Below, piece after piece: positions 9,181 through 20,011 of a stretch of 64,000 nt of DNA. Under the pieces are notes generated by a model. That model was given only the letters and a program-made list of their open reading frames with translations. It was not told where the DNA came from and made no database searches. The stretch is from Alicyclobacillus tolerans. Its GTDB lineage: Bacteria > Bacillota > Bacilli > Alicyclobacillales > Alicyclobacillaceae. The DNA is taken from assembly GCF_021739485.1 (NCBI RefSeq), contig NZ_JAJFNK010000015.1:1-64000 (forward strand). Reading direction: 5' to 3'. The translations under genes and the position numbers were made by a program. The stretch's first letter is position 1, and each line of letters begins with the position of its first letter.

Positions 9181-10344
9181 TCACTTCCCGCTTTGGCTCA
9201 GGTGCTCGAAGTAGCGGGTGACCAGGTTGACCGCGACAGAGATCGCCTCTTCGTTCGGCTGAATCTTGGCGTGGTGCAGCCCGTACGGGGTGTCGACGCC
9301 AAGCCAGAACATGTGCCCAGGAATCTCCTCGAGGAAATAGCCAAAGTCTTCTCCAGTCATGGCCTCCGTGCACTCGATCAGATTGACCCCCCAAGCCTTC
9401 CCCAACGTTCGGACAAAGTCCATGAATTCCAGAGTCAGTTGCTCCTGGTTGTACACCTGCTTGTAGTTGGCGCCGTAATCGATCGCCGCTTTGCAGCCAA
9501 AACCCGCTTCAATCCCCTGCACCAACGACTCAATGCGGGCTTTCACGGAATTCATCACCGCCGCAGACAGCGTGCGAATCGTGCCTTCCAGGCGCGCCGT
9601 TTCGGCGATAATGTTTTGTTTGGTCCCCGACTCGAGCTTGCCAATCGTGACCACTGCGGAATCAAGCGGGTTGACGTTGCGCGAGACAATCGTCTGCAGC
9701 TGCGTTAGAAGGTGAGCTCCCGCCACGACCATGTCGTTGGCTTGGTGCGGATACGCCGCGTGGCCGCCGCGCCCGACGAGGTCGATGAACAGTTCCGAAG
9801 TGTTGGCAAACAAGATTCCCGGCTTCGTCGCAATCGTCCCGACCGGGTACTCCGGCGCGATGTGCAGCGCAAACACCCTGTCCGGCCGCCACGCGTCAAA
9901 CTCTGGGCTTGCGAGCATCGGTTGGGCCCCGCCTGGGCCTTCCTCGGCCGGTTGGAAGATGACGAGCAAGTCGTCATCGAGTTCGCGTTCCACAAAGTAG
10001 GTCAAGATGCCCAGTGCGACCGTCATGTGCAAGTCGTGGCCGCAAGCGTGCATGTAACCGTCGTGCCGCGATTGAAATTCGCAGCCCGTGTCCTCCCTAA
10101 TCGGCAAACCGTCCATATCAGTCCGCCAGGCCAGGGTGCGAACGGGGCTCTCCCCGCTGCGAGACCGGCGGCCAGCCACCCGGACCAGCACCCCCGTGCG
10201 CCAGGTCTTCACCGACAGCCGTTCCTGAGGCAGCCGGGAAACCTGGTCGAGTACAAACCGCTGGGTTTCGAATTCCTCAAACCCGGGTTCTGGAATTTGA
10301 TGGAGCTGTCTGCGTATTTGAACCAGGTCGTTGGCTTGCAGCAT
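9181..10344 (-). CDS. dapL: N-acetyldiaminopimelate deacetylase (DapL)
   Basis: A 387-residue M20-type metal-dependent amidohydrolase that removes acetate from N-acetyl-LL-diaminopimelate, the last dedicated step of the acetylase pathway. Visible motifs are [19 protein letters not shown] (metal-binding His), [12 protein letters not shown] (catalytic Glu pair) and [13 protein letters not shown] near the C-terminus. An open frame continues 34 codons upstream inside dapH. ATG 10344 is chosen because the protein then begins [19 protein letters not shown], like Bacillus YkuR. It starts 4 bp after the dapH stop, indicating coupled translation. The neighbouring dapH and patA make the substrate assignment much safer than sequence alone. 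Confidence 0.9.
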   Translation of the reverse strand: MLQANDLVQIRRQLHQIPEPGFEEFETQRFVLDQVSRLPQERLSVKTWRTGVLVRVAGRRSRSGESPVRTLAWRTDMDGLPIREDTGCEFQSRHDGYMHACGHDLHMTVALGILTYFVERELDDDLLVIFQPAEEGPGGAQPMLASPEFDAWRPDRVFALHIAPEYPVGTIATKPGILFANTSELFIDLVGRGGHAAYPHQANDMVVAGAHLLTQLQTIVSRNVNPLDSAVVTIGKLESGTKQNIIAETARLEGTIRTLSAAVMNSVKARIESLVQGIEAGFGCKAAIDYGANYKQVYNQEQLTLEFMDFVRTLGKAWGVNLIECTEAMTGEDFGYFLEEIPGHMFWLGVDTPYGLHHAKIQPNEEAISVAVNLVTRYFEHLSQSGK

Positions 10345-10348
10345 GGGT

Positions 10349-11107
10349 TTACAGCTGACGCAGTTCTTGCTTGATCTCGATTTTCGACTGCGTCTTGGCG
10401 TCAATTTCCTTGATGACGCGCGCCGGGACGCCCGCGACGACCACATTTTGCGGAACGTCTTCGATCACGACGGCCCCCGCAGCCACGACAGAGCCTTGTC
10501 CCACCTGTACGCCTTCCAAGATGACGGCGTTTGCTCCGACGAGCACGTTGTCCTCGATGACCACTGGCTTAGCGGAGGGAGGTTCAACCACACCCGCAAT
10601 GACCGCACCGGCGCCGATGTGGCAGTTCTTGCCGATGGTGCCGCGGCCGCCGACAACGGCGTTCATGTCGATCATCGTACCTTCCCCAATGACAGCGCCA
10701 ATGTTGATGGTGGCATTCATCATGATGACCGCGTTGTTGCCGATGGACACCTGATCGCGAATGATTGCCCCCGGCTCAATGCGCGCCTGGATCCCCTTCA
10801 TGTCCAGCAGCGGAATGGCGGAATTGCGGCGGTCGTTTTCCACGGCGAAATCCTCCACGGCGTCTTGGTGGCTTTGCAACACCGGTTCAATGTCTTTCCA
10901 CTCGCCAAAGACCACTCCGGCACCGCCTGAAATAAACGTCTTCACGCTGTCAGGGAACACCAGTGTGTCAAGCTTGCCTTTCAGGTACACCTTGACCGGA
11001 GTTTTTTTCTCGCTGCTGCGGATAAATTCGATGATTTGATGGGCGTCCATCTGTGCGCCGCTCTGTGATGCGTTGTTTTGTGTATTTGTCTGTGAATCCA
11101 TGGCCAT
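10349..11107 (-). CDS. dapH: 2,3,4,5-tetrahydropyridine-2,6-dicarboxylate N-acetyltransferase (DapH)
   Basis: Transfers acetyl from acetyl-CoA to tetrahydrodipicolinate, opening the acetylase branch of diaminopimelate synthesis. The 252-residue protein has an N-terminal alpha/beta region ([36 protein letters not shown]). A left-handed beta-helix of hexapeptide repeats follows ([38 protein letters not shown]), and the C-terminus EIKQELRQL is conserved. About 20 extra residues, rich in Gln, Asn and Ser, precede the core. Met 3 or Met 20 are alternative starts; AAGGAG and GGGAG both lie just upstream. It is followed 4 bp later by dapL. Confidence 0.93.
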   Translation of the reverse strand: MAMDSQTNTQNNASQSGAQMDAHQIIEFIRSSEKKTPVKVYLKGKLDTLVFPDSVKTFISGGAGVVFGEWKDIEPVLQSHQDAVEDFAVENDRRNSAIPLLDMKGIQARIEPGAIIRDQVSIGNNAVIMMNATINIGAVIGEGTMIDMNAVVGGRGTIGKNCHIGAGAVIAGVVEPPSAKPVVIEDNVLVGANAVILEGVQVGQGSVVAAGAVVIEDVPQNVVVAGVPARVIKEIDAKTQSKIEIKQELRQL

Positions 11108-11194
11108 TTCTCCCGGCTCTCCTTCGTCTTCAGGTGGGTCGTCGAGCTGCTCTCTGTGCTGTCGTGTTGCTTGTCGTGTTTTTAGAGTTCTGAA

Positions 11195-11842
11195 TTACTT
11201 CTTCGCGACCGTGCTCCAGTCGGCAAGGAACCGCTCGATGCCTTGATCGGTAAGAGGGTGCTTAATCATGCGGTCCAGCACAGGATAAGGGCACGTCGCG
11301 ATGTTAGCGCCTGCCTTGGCCGCTTGTGTGACGTGCATCGGATGGCGGATGCTTGCCGCAATAATCTCGGTTTGAATTTCGTGCAGGTCAAAGATGAGGC
11401 TGATATCCGAGATGAGTTCCACCCCATCGTAGCTGATGTCGTCCAGCCGTCCGATAAACGGACTGACAAACGAGGCACCGGCGCGCGCCGCCAAAAGCGC
11501 CTGGTTCGCGCTGAACACCAGCGTGACGTTGGTTTTAATACCGCGCTGTGCAAACCGGTGTACGGCTTTTAGGCCTTCGGCCGTCATCGGGACTTTGATC
11601 ACGATGTTCGGGTGGATCTCAGACAACGGAATTCCCTCTTCAACCATTCCATCCGCATCGAGGCTCACGACTTCCGCACTGATGGGGCCGTCTACGATCT
11701 GCACAATTTCCTTCAACACTTGAATAAAATCCCGGCCCTCTTTTGCAATGAGACTGGGGTTGGTCGTAACACCGCTGAGGATTCCCATCTCCGCAGCATT
11801 CTTGATTTCCGCGACGTTCGCCGTATCAATAAAGAGTTTCAT
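11195..11842 (-). CDS. Transaldolase / fructose-6-phosphate aldolase family protein
   Basis: A 215-residue short transaldolase (TalC/FSA group, as Bacillus YwjH). The Schiff-base lysine is K83 in NIVIKVPMT, and [16 protein letters not shown] and [20 protein letters not shown] are typical. Members act either as transaldolase in the non-oxidative pentose phosphate pathway or as fructose-6-phosphate aldolase; the two cannot be separated here. Position between spo0F and glpX matches Bacillus tal, which favours transaldolase. ATG is preceded by AAGG about 8 nt away. dapH follows 87 bp downstream on the same strand. Confidence 0.9.
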   Translation of the reverse strand: MKLFIDTANVAEIKNAAEMGILSGVTTNPSLIAKEGRDFIQVLKEIVQIVDGPISAEVVSLDADGMVEEGIPLSEIHPNIVIKVPMTAEGLKAVHRFAQRGIKTNVTLVFSANQALLAARAGASFVSPFIGRLDDISYDGVELISDISLIFDLHEIQTEIIAASIRHPMHVTQAAKAGANIATCPYPVLDRMIKHPLTDQGIERFLADWSTVAKK

Positions 11843-11970
11843 GACTGTGGTACCACCCTTTCCTGCGTTGTACTCGTTTCATCATAGCACCCCAATTTCC
11901 AGGTGCAACCGCGGCTCGTCTAATACGTACTCCTGTGCAGCTTTCAGTCGTGCCACACTGAGTATGCACT

Positions 11971-12010
11971 AAAAACCCGGCCCTCACAAAAACGCGCTGG
12001 GTTCCGGGTT
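11971..12010 (-). terminator. Terminator after spo0F
   Basis: A 7-bp stem (AACCCGG/CCGGGTT) followed on the minus strand by TTTTT, about 90 bp downstream of the spo0F stop and before the transaldolase gene. Confidence 0.6.
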
Positions 12011-12099
12011 GGTGGGTGTTTGAAGTTGGCCAAACGCATCCCAATCCGATGAACCCATCAACGGACGATCCCATGAATTGAATCAACCCATTCAGTTCA

Positions 12100-12462
12100 T
12101 CAACCAATCAATTGGGCATTGACGGCTTGTCTGAGCTCGTCGATATCGAACGGCTTCGTAAAATGGGCCAAAGCTCCCATTTCCATGGCTTCCTGAATCA
12201 GGTCCAGTTCTCCGTAGGCTGTCATCATAATGACCTTGGTATCGACCTCAAGTTTGCGGATGTTGCGCAAAATCTCAAGACCGTCCATGCCAGGGATTTT
12301 CATGTCCAGCAGAATTAAATCGGGGTTTTCCTGTTGAACGATGTCCAACGCAGTTTGGCCGTTGGGCGCCTGGAAGATTGCGTAACCTTCCTTGTGCAGG
12401 ACTTCTTGCAAAAGAACCCGTATCCCAAATTGATCGTCCACAATGAGGATCTTCTTCGCCAT
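12100..12462 (-). CDS. spo0F: Sporulation phosphorelay response regulator Spo0F
   Basis: A single-domain receiver that takes phosphate from sporulation kinases and passes it to Spo0B and Spo0A. With the start at 12462 it has 120 residues. The acidic pocket is D9/D10, the phosphorylated aspartate is D53 ([13 protein letters not shown]), and T81 and K103 complete the site. There is no output domain. [28 protein letters not shown] and [11 protein letters not shown] match Bacillus Spo0F closely. An ATG 15 nt further upstream is less likely because GGGGGG lies between the two starts at proper distance from 12462. A sigma-H-like promoter and a Spo0A box upstream agree with the identity. Confidence 0.93.
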   Translation of the reverse strand: MAKKILIVDDQFGIRVLLQEVLHKEGYAIFQAPNGQTALDIVQQENPDLILLDMKIPGMDGLEILRNIRKLEVDTKVIMMTAYGELDLIQEAMEMGALAHFTKPFDIDELRQAVNAQLIG

Positions 12463-12547
12463 AGGAACGCCCCCCATCCGAAAGTTGTTATCTGAGTTGA
12501 ATGGCCCGGGAACACAGCCACGAACGAACGCACTCCAATGACGTCAA

Positions 12548-12576
12548 ACATTCGCCATTTATGTCTATAGTCCTCC
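12548..12576 (-). promoter_or_regulatory. Sigma-H-like promoter of spo0F
   Basis: The minus strand has GGAGGACTA, 11 bp, then GGCGAATGT. This fits the sigma-H pattern RnAGGAwww, 11-12 bp, RnnGAAT. It is about 85 bp upstream of the spo0F start. Bacillus spo0F is sigma-H dependent, which supports the reading. Confidence 0.55.
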
Positions 12577-12604
12577 TTCTTTGGCAGAAAATTGAGGCGG
12601 TTGA

Positions 12605-12611
12605 TTCGACA
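12605..12611 (-). promoter_or_regulatory. Possible Spo0A box upstream of spo0F
   Basis: TGTCGAA on the minus strand is a perfect core 0A box. It is about 30 bp upstream of the -35 element of the sigma-H-like promoter. A single 7-mer can occur by chance, so confidence rests on its position. Confidence 0.4.
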
Positions 12612-12625
12612 GCAGCTGGACTTTG

Positions 12626-12689
12626 AAAATAAAAGGGGCTGCCGATTTGGCACCCGCCCTAACCAGGACGATGTGCCATCGGCAACCCC
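12626..12689 (-). terminator. Strong hairpin terminator after pyrG
   Basis: A long stem (about 12 bp with one mismatch: GGGGTTGCCGAT/ATCGGCAGCCCC) with a second inner GGCAC/GTGCC pairing, followed on the minus strand by TTTTATTTT. It ends transcription from pyrG before spo0F. It is 230 bp past the pyrG stop; bases 12690-12918 show no gene. Confidence 0.75.
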
Positions 12690-12918
12690 GTGACAGCCTT
12701 CGCGAACCTCTCGCGGCCGTCGTTGTATGATTTCTTGAACGCAGGGTGTCTTCCAACCCCCCGCGAAAGGTCTTACATCACAGCTTGAGCATCAAAGTTT
12801 GAGCATCACAACTAAAACGGCACCGAGACAACTTGTTCCCCCACAATTTGTGGCGGCTCGCCCTCGCAGCCATGTCTTTGCTGTGCTGCGGCTTGTCCCA
12901 TGCGCAAGCCGGCTTTTA

Positions 12919-14724
<1,806 letters not shown>

Positions 14725-14729
14725 TTAAC

Positions 14730-15293
14730 TCAATACTCCTCGTCGTCTTCACTCTCGTCGTCGGATTCTGATTCGTCGAGGTCTTCTTCGATCGCGCCCT
14801 CTTCTTCCTCGTCTGCGAAATCGGCGTCTTCTTCCTCTGTGAAATCTTCGTCCTCGCTGGCTTCTTCATCGATGTCTTCGTCATCATCCGTCGATTTGAA
14901 CAAAGTTGTATCGTCATCGTCGTCAACGGTCAAGTCGTCTTCGTCAAAGTCCTCATCGATGTCTTCGTCATCGTCGCTAAACGCATCGCCGCTTGCGCGT
15001 ACAAAGCGTTTGCTGCTGGCCTTATCCGCAGTTTTGTCCACGGGATACCAGCGTTTTAGCCCCCAGACGTTTTGCCCAATGCAAATAAACCGGCCGTCGA
15101 TGTTAATTTCCGTATACAGGCGGGCAATGACGTCCATGGCCTCTTCTTCAGTCATGCCTCGAAGGGCCTGGATCTCATTCATCAGATCGCGAAAGTAAAA
15201 AGGTTCTTTGCGAGCCTTCAGGATCTCCCAAGCCAGTTCGACAAGCGGTAATTGTTGAACTTCCTCTTGTGACTTTCCCAGCGATACTGCCAT
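14730..15293 (-). CDS. rpoE: DNA-directed RNA polymerase delta subunit (RpoE)
   Basis: The Gram-positive-specific delta subunit, which speeds recycling of RNA polymerase and lowers non-specific binding. The 187 residues are an N-terminal HARE-HTH domain (about residues 10-75; LVELAWEILKARKEPFYFRD, RFICIGQNVWGLKRWYP) followed by a long, extremely acidic Asp/Glu tail from about residue 95 to the end. The tail is the hallmark of the family. It has its own extended -10 promoter and terminator. It is transcribed in the same direction as meaB upstream and pyrG downstream. Confidence 0.95.
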   Translation of the reverse strand: MAVSLGKSQEEVQQLPLVELAWEILKARKEPFYFRDLMNEIQALRGMTEEEAMDVIARLYTEINIDGRFICIGQNVWGLKRWYPVDKTADKASSKRFVRASGDAFSDDDEDIDEDFDEDDLTVDDDDDTTLFKSTDDDEDIDEEASEDEDFTEEEDADFADEEEEGAIEEDLDESESDDESEDDEEY

Positions 15294-15424
15294 CTAAACT
15301 CCCCCTCACAACAACGCCCGAGATTCGTCCAGTATCGACGCGAAATGGTAGATTTATTCCCGGTGTACCGGGTCATAACGGCTCATCCAAGCCGGATTGA
15401 CGAGTTTTGTGTGCAACGGGCGCA

Positions 15425-15443
15425 TTCGCGAACAGTTCGCGAA
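15425..15443. repeat. Twin TTCGCGAA palindromes in the rpoE leader
   Basis: Two identical 8-bp palindromes (TTCGCGAA) are separated by CAG, giving an 11-bp repeat period (one helical turn). They lie about 24 bp downstream of the rpoE -10 box, inside the untranslated leader, where a bound protein would block early elongation. Confidence 0.5.
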
Positions 15444-15466
15444 ACCGACAACCCACAAATACGAAG

Positions 15467-15495
15467 ATTATAGCACATCCACCGGCGCGAGTCAC
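15467..15495 (-). promoter_or_regulatory. Promoter of rpoE
   Basis: On the minus strand GTGACT (4 of 6) and a perfect TATAAT are 17 bp apart, and the -10 is preceded by TGC, making it an extended -10. It is about 175 bp upstream of rpoE and just after the meaB stop codon. Confidence 0.65.
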
Positions 15496-15505
15496 ATGGA
15501 AATCC

Positions 15506-16450
15506 TCAATTTTTTAACCACGGCAGCGTCGACAGCAACTGCTTGGCAGATTCATAGGGATTCAAGGTTTCAGACTGAAGGACCTCCTGCCACTGACGGT
15601 CCGTCTCGATGTGCCGTTTGACAAAATCGCGAAACTGCTGATGCACCAGCGCCAGGGTCTCCTCTTGGAACCTCTGCTTGCGGCGCTGTTCCCAGTAGCC
15701 GTGTTCTTTGAGGTGAGTGCGGTGGCGAACCAGCTCCGACCACAATTCACCGAGGCCCTCCCCGTCGGACGCGGTCGTCGACACGACCGGCGGAACCCAG
15801 TCCTCTTTATGCGACAACCGTTCGCTAATCATCAACCGGAGTTCCCGAAGCAGGGCTGTGGCCCCTGGCAAGTCGCTTTTGTTGAGGACGAACAGGTCTG
15901 CAATCTCCATGATGCCCGCCTTCGCGGTTTGAACGGCATCGCCGCTGCCTGGGGTCAGGACGAGAGCCACGGTGTCGGCAACGGACATGACATCGAGTTC
16001 AGCCTGCCCCACGCCGACCGTTTCGAGCAAAATGGCGTCGCACCCGTATGCCTCAAGGACGTACAGCATGTCTTTGGACGCCTTCCCGAGGCCGCCGAGG
16101 TTGCCGCGGCTGCCCATGCTGCGGATGTACACCCCTTCGTCTCCGCTGTGGGCGCTCATCCGGACGCGATCGCCAAGCAATGCGCCCCCTGTAAAAGGAC
16201 TGGACGGGTCGACCGCAAGGACGCCGACGCGAAGGCCAAAACCGCGCAGCAAGCGGATCAACTGGTCCACCAGAGTGCTCTTCCCCGCACCAGGAGCCCC
16301 TGTGACCCCGATGATGTGCGCGCGTCCCGCGTAAGGGTAGAGATCGGACAAGAGATTGGGCTTTTCGCTGTCCTCGTTTTCGATTAAGGTCAACACCCTT
16401 GCCACAGCCCGCTTCTCGCCGTGAAGGATGCGATTGACTAGCTCGTGCAA
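15506..16450 (-). CDS. meaB: Methylmalonyl-CoA mutase-associated GTPase (MeaB/ArgK family)
   Basis: A 314-residue G3E P-loop GTPase that chaperones B12-dependent acyl-CoA mutases, controlling cofactor loading and protecting the enzyme. Motifs: Walker A GVTGAPGAGKSTLVDQ, LETVGVGQAELDV (switch region) and the guanine-specificity NKSD. A dimerisation arm follows at the C-terminus. No mutase gene is in this window. The gene lies just after the beta-oxidation operon, separated by a hairpin, which fits a role in acyl-CoA metabolism (for example propionyl-CoA from odd or branched chains). Confidence 0.92.
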   Translation of the reverse strand: MHELVNRILHGEKRAVARVLTLIENEDSEKPNLLSDLYPYAGRAHIIGVTGAPGAGKSTLVDQLIRLLRGFGLRVGVLAVDPSSPFTGGALLGDRVRMSAHSGDEGVYIRSMGSRGNLGGLGKASKDMLYVLEAYGCDAILLETVGVGQAELDVMSVADTVALVLTPGSGDAVQTAKAGIMEIADLFVLNKSDLPGATALLRELRLMISERLSHKEDWVPPVVSTTASDGEGLGELWSELVRHRTHLKEHGYWEQRRKQRFQEETLALVHQQFRDFVKRHIETDRQWQEVLQSETLNPYESAKQLLSTLPWLKN

Positions 16451-16630
16451 AACGCGCCCCCCTCTGTCCGCGCATTTTCAAACCAATGTATTTTTAACCG
16501 ATGAATTTCAGACCAATGGGTTTGTATGAAAGCATTGTGGCGTAAAACCATCCGGACTTCAAGGGTGCTTGTGCTACACCGGAATCCTTAAGCTCCATCC
16601 AACAAGCTGCAACAAGCACCATCCAACCGA

Positions 16631-16674
16631 AAACAGTGCGGTTTCGCCCAAGTTGGGTTCTGTCCGCACTGTTT
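16631..16674 (-). terminator. Terminator of the fatty-acid operon
   Basis: An 11-bp perfect stem (AAACAGTGCGG/CCGCACTGTTT) with an inner CCCAA/TTGGG pairing and a short TTTT on the minus strand. It lies 100 bp past the acdA stop in the 324-bp gap to meaB. The rest of the gap (16451-16630) has no gene, only a near-repeated TTTCAnACCAATG. Confidence 0.65.
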
Positions 16675-16774
16675 GTGGAAAATCCCCCTTGAACCCCCCG
16701 CACGCCTTCTGCTTTGTTTCACGACCTGTTTGCTTCCATGCTGCTTTGGGCGGTCGGTTCTCGGGGATGTGTGC

Positions 16775-17920
16775 TTATTTGTCGTTTAAAATCCCCCGGG
16801 CAATCACCAGGCGCTGGATCTCGTTGGTTCCCTCGTAAATTTGGGTAATCTTGGCGTCTCTCATCATGCGCTCCACGGGGTACTCGCGGATGAACCCATA
16901 TCCGCCAAACACCTGAACGGCTTCCGTGGCCACTTCCATGGCGGTGTCGGATGCGAACACCTTGCTCATCGCCGAAGCCTGCCCGTACGGATGGCCATGG
17001 GACTCCAACCAGGCTGCTTGATACGTCAGGAGCCGGCTGGCTTCAATTTTCGTCCGCATGTCTGCCAGTTTGAATTGAATAGCCTGCAAGTCAGAAATGG
17101 GCTTGCCGAACTGCTTGCGGGAAAGTGCATAGTCGCGGGCCGCTTCAAAAGCGCCCTGGGCGATGCCAAGCGCCTGCGCCGCAATGCCGTTGCGCCCTCC
17201 GTCGAGCGTCATCATTGCAATTTTGAACCCAAAGTCGACTTCGCCCAACACGTTTTCAGCAGGCACGCGGCAGTTGTCGAAAATCAGTTCGACGGTCGTC
17301 GACGCGCGAATGCCCATTTTCTTTTCCTTTTTTCCAAAGCTAAAACCTGGCGTGCCCTTTTCGACAATGAACGCCGTAATGCCGCGAGCGCGCTTTTCCG
17401 GGGAGGTGAGCGCAAACACCACGTAGATCTCCGCTTCTCCGCCGTTCGTAATGAAAACCTTGCTGCCGTTTAGAACGTATTCGTCGCCGTCGCGCACCGC
17501 CGTCGTGCGCATCCCGGCGGCGTCCGAACCGGACCCTGGTTCCGTCAAGGCATACGCCCCAAGCTTTTTGCCTTCGGCCAAAGCCCGAAGGTACTTCTGC
17601 TTTTGCTCTTCCGTTCCGTACTTGTAGATAGGCCAGCCTGCCAAACTCGTGTGTGCGGACAAGACGACACCGGCTGACGCGTCGACGCGGGAAAGTTCTT
17701 CGACGGCGATCACGTACGCCAAGTAGTCCATTCCAGCCCCGCCGTACTCTTCCGGCCAGGGGATTCCGGCCAGTCCCAGTTCGGCCATTTTGTCAAACAG
17801 CGAACGGTCGAAGTGCTCGTCTTCATCGCGTTGTGCAGCTCCCGGAGCGACTTCTTTCTCCGCAAAGTCGCGAACGAGTTGTCGAATTTGCAGGTGTTCC
17901 TGATCGAGTAGAAAGTCCAT
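16775..17920 (-). CDS. acdA: Acyl-CoA dehydrogenase AcdA
   Basis: A 381-residue FAD enzyme that makes the first alpha,beta-oxidation of acyl-CoA and passes electrons to ETF. The sequence closely follows Bacillus AcdA ([45 protein letters not shown]). The catalytic base is E363 in [11 protein letters not shown], the position used by short-chain and branched-chain dehydrogenases. It is the last gene of the fatty-acid operon, 66 bp after a paralogue. Chain-length preference cannot be read from the sequence. Confidence 0.92.
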   Translation of the reverse strand: MDFLLDQEHLQIRQLVRDFAEKEVAPGAAQRDEDEHFDRSLFDKMAELGLAGIPWPEEYGGAGMDYLAYVIAVEELSRVDASAGVVLSAHTSLAGWPIYKYGTEEQKQKYLRALAEGKKLGAYALTEPGSGSDAAGMRTTAVRDGDEYVLNGSKVFITNGGEAEIYVVFALTSPEKRARGITAFIVEKGTPGFSFGKKEKKMGIRASTTVELIFDNCRVPAENVLGEVDFGFKIAMMTLDGGRNGIAAQALGIAQGAFEAARDYALSRKQFGKPISDLQAIQFKLADMRTKIEASRLLTYQAAWLESHGHPYGQASAMSKVFASDTAMEVATEAVQVFGGYGFIREYPVERMMRDAKITQIYEGTNEIQRLVIARGILNDK

Positions 17921-17986
17921 CCGAAATGTCCTCCATTCAAGTCACTACAGCAGGTCCAGTCATTGTACAAGCAAGTTTTCGCCGCG

Positions 17987-19126
17987 CTAATTGTCCAGGT
18001 GGCGGGCAATGACAATCCTCTGAATTTGGTTGGTCCCTTCGTAGATCTGTGTGATCTTCGCGTCGCGCATGTAGCGTTCGACCGGATACTCCTTGATGTA
18101 GCCGTATCCGCCAAACAACTGGACGGCATCCGTGGTCACTTGCATCGCCGTGTCGGAGGCGAACAGCTTGGCCATAGAGGCCTCTTTGGAACAGTCCAGC
18201 CCCTTCATCTTGAGGAAAGCGGCGTGGTACACCAGCCACCGGGCAGCCTCGACCTTCGTCGCCATGTCGGCCAGCATAAACTGAACGCCCTGCAGTTGAA
18301 AGAGGGTGTTCCCAAACTGCTTGCGGGACCGCACGTACCGGTTGGCGGCGTCGAGCGCTGCCTCAGCTATGCCCAGGGCCTGAGCCGCAATGCCGATGCG
18401 TCCGCCGTCGAGCAGGCGCATCGCGATGGAAAACCCTTCTCCCTCGGCACCGAGGCGGTTCTTCGAAGGAACGCGCGCGTCGTCAAACAACAGCTCGCAC
18501 GTGGAAGACCCGTTCAGGCCCATTTTGCGTTCCTTTTTGCCGATTTTAAATCCTGGAGTGTCCTTGTCGACTAAAAACGCCGTAATCCCGCGGTTGCCGC
18601 GGCTTGGATTGGTCACCGCAAACACGCAGTAGACATCGGCTTCTCCGCCGTTGGTGATAAACATCTTCGTGCCGTTGAGCACGTAATCGCTGCCCTCTTT
18701 GACGGCGCGGGTCTGGATGGCCGTGGCGTCGGAACCCGCGTTCGGTTCAGTCAACGCAAAGGCTCCGATAAACTCCCCGCCAGCCAGTTTGGGAAGGTAC
18801 CTTTGTTTTTGCTCCTCGCTGCCGAAGTACAAGATGGGCATCGTACCCACGGAAGTGTGAACCGCAAGGATGACCCCGAGCGTAGCCGATGCATAAGAGA
18901 TTTCTTCAATTGCCGTCACATAGGAGAAGAAGTCGGCTCCAACGCCTCCCCACTCCTCCGGAATCGGCAGGCCCATAATGCCGAGTTCGCCCATTTTTAG
19001 AACGAGATCGCGGGGAAATGTATCGGTTTCGTCGATTTCCTGGGCCCTTGGCGCAATCACTTCGCGAGCAAAGGAACGAACGAGCTTTTGGATTTCCTGT
19101 TGTTCGACTGTGCGTTCGAAATCCAC
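17987..19126 (-). CDS. Acyl-CoA dehydrogenase, second paralogue
   Basis: A 379-residue FAD-dependent acyl-CoA dehydrogenase similar in architecture to the next gene: an N-terminal helical domain, a beta-barrel middle ([33 protein letters not shown]) and a C-terminal helical domain with E363 in QIYEGTNQIQR. The family signature RKQFGNTLFQLQGVQFMLADM is clear. The two neighbouring paralogues differ throughout and probably have different chain-length or branching preferences. It is 90 bp after the enoyl-CoA hydratase gene. Confidence 0.9.
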   Translation of the reverse strand: MDFERTVEQQEIQKLVRSFAREVIAPRAQEIDETDTFPRDLVLKMGELGIMGLPIPEEWGGVGADFFSYVTAIEEISYASATLGVILAVHTSVGTMPILYFGSEEQKQRYLPKLAGGEFIGAFALTEPNAGSDATAIQTRAVKEGSDYVLNGTKMFITNGGEADVYCVFAVTNPSRGNRGITAFLVDKDTPGFKIGKKERKMGLNGSSTCELLFDDARVPSKNRLGAEGEGFSIAMRLLDGGRIGIAAQALGIAEAALDAANRYVRSRKQFGNTLFQLQGVQFMLADMATKVEAARWLVYHAAFLKMKGLDCSKEASMAKLFASDTAMQVTTDAVQLFGGYGYIKEYPVERYMRDAKITQIYEGTNQIQRIVIARHLDN

Positions 19127-19216
19127 GCTTACCCCTCCCGTGGGCCGACGAGGCGGCCGACCGGAATGCGTTGCAGCGATTGCAGCCCGCGGTGTCCGGA
19201 TGTTGGCTCTCGTCGG

Positions 19217-19999
19217 TTATCTTCCCGTAAAAGACGGCTTGCGCCGTTCCAGAAAAGCAGTCATGCCTTCTTCGCGGTCGGCTGTGGTAAAACACGAGCC
19301 GAACAGGGCCGCTTCCAGCGCCAAACCGCGTTGGATGTCCGTTTCGGCCCCTTCGTAGACAGCGCGTTTGACCATTTGCAAAGCGACGGGTCCTAGTTTA
19401 TGCAGTTTGTCTGCGTATTCGAACCCTGCCGACAGGAGTTGTTCGGGCGGCACGACTGCCGTCACGAGGCCGTAGCTCAAGGCTTGCTCTGCGTCGATCA
19501 TCTCGCCGGACAGCATGATGTGCAAAGCCCGTCCTTGCCCGACAATGCGAGGCAAACGCTGGCTTCCGCCAAACCCGGGGAGAATGCCGAGCGTCACTTC
19601 CGGCTGGCCGAACTTTGCACCTTGTGCAGCAATGCGGACGTCGCAGGCCATCGCCAACTCCATGCCGCCGCCTAGGGCATAACCTTGAACCAACGCAATG
19701 GTGGGTTGAGGGAGAGCCTCCAACTGACTGAATACGCTTTGGCCGAATTGGGCGAACTCCTGAGCTTCGTTCGGCGTCAGGTTGTTCATTTGGCTGATGT
19801 CTGCGCCTGCGGCAAACGCCCGGCCGTCCCCCGTCACAAGCACCGTACGGACGTCTTTTTGAGTCTGCAGTGCATCCAAGTGCTCTTTGAGTTCCGTCAG
19901 CACCTGGCGATTGAGCGCGTTGAGCTGTTTCGCCCGGTTCAACGTCAAAATTGCGACAGGACCTTCCATTTTCAACTGCACCATTTGTTGTTCGGACAC
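19217..19999 (-). CDS. Enoyl-CoA hydratase (crotonase family)
   Basis: A 260-residue crotonase-fold protein that hydrates 2-enoyl-CoA to 3-hydroxyacyl-CoA. The oxyanion-hole region FAAGADISQM, the block ALGGGMELAMACDVRIA with the first catalytic Glu, and FGQPEVTLGILPGFGGSQRLPR with the second Glu are all present, so the protein should be an active hydratase. It sits 12 bp downstream of the hydroxyacyl-CoA dehydrogenase gene in the beta-oxidation operon. Confidence 0.92.
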   Translation of the reverse strand: MSEQQMVQLKMEGPVAILTLNRAKQLNALNRQVLTELKEHLDALQTQKDVRTVLVTGDGRAFAAGADISQMNNLTPNEAQEFAQFGQSVFSQLEALPQPTIALVQGYALGGGMELAMACDVRIAAQGAKFGQPEVTLGILPGFGGSQRLPRIVGQGRALHIMLSGEMIDAEQALSYGLVTAVVPPEQLLSAGFEYADKLHKLGPVALQMVKRAVYEGAETDIQRGLALEAALFGSCFTTADREEGMTAFLERRKPSFTGR

Positions 20000-20011
20000 T
20001 GTTTTCTCCTC

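Noticed and set aside
9090..11194. Lysine riboswitch for the dap genes
   Set aside because: No leader long enough precedes dapH, and no lysine-element core was recognised.
12500..12760. T-box leader
   Set aside because: A GGGTGCC string in the hairpin at 12626-12689 recalls a T-box, but no AGGGTGGnACCGCG core or specifier loop is present; it is a normal terminator after pyrG.
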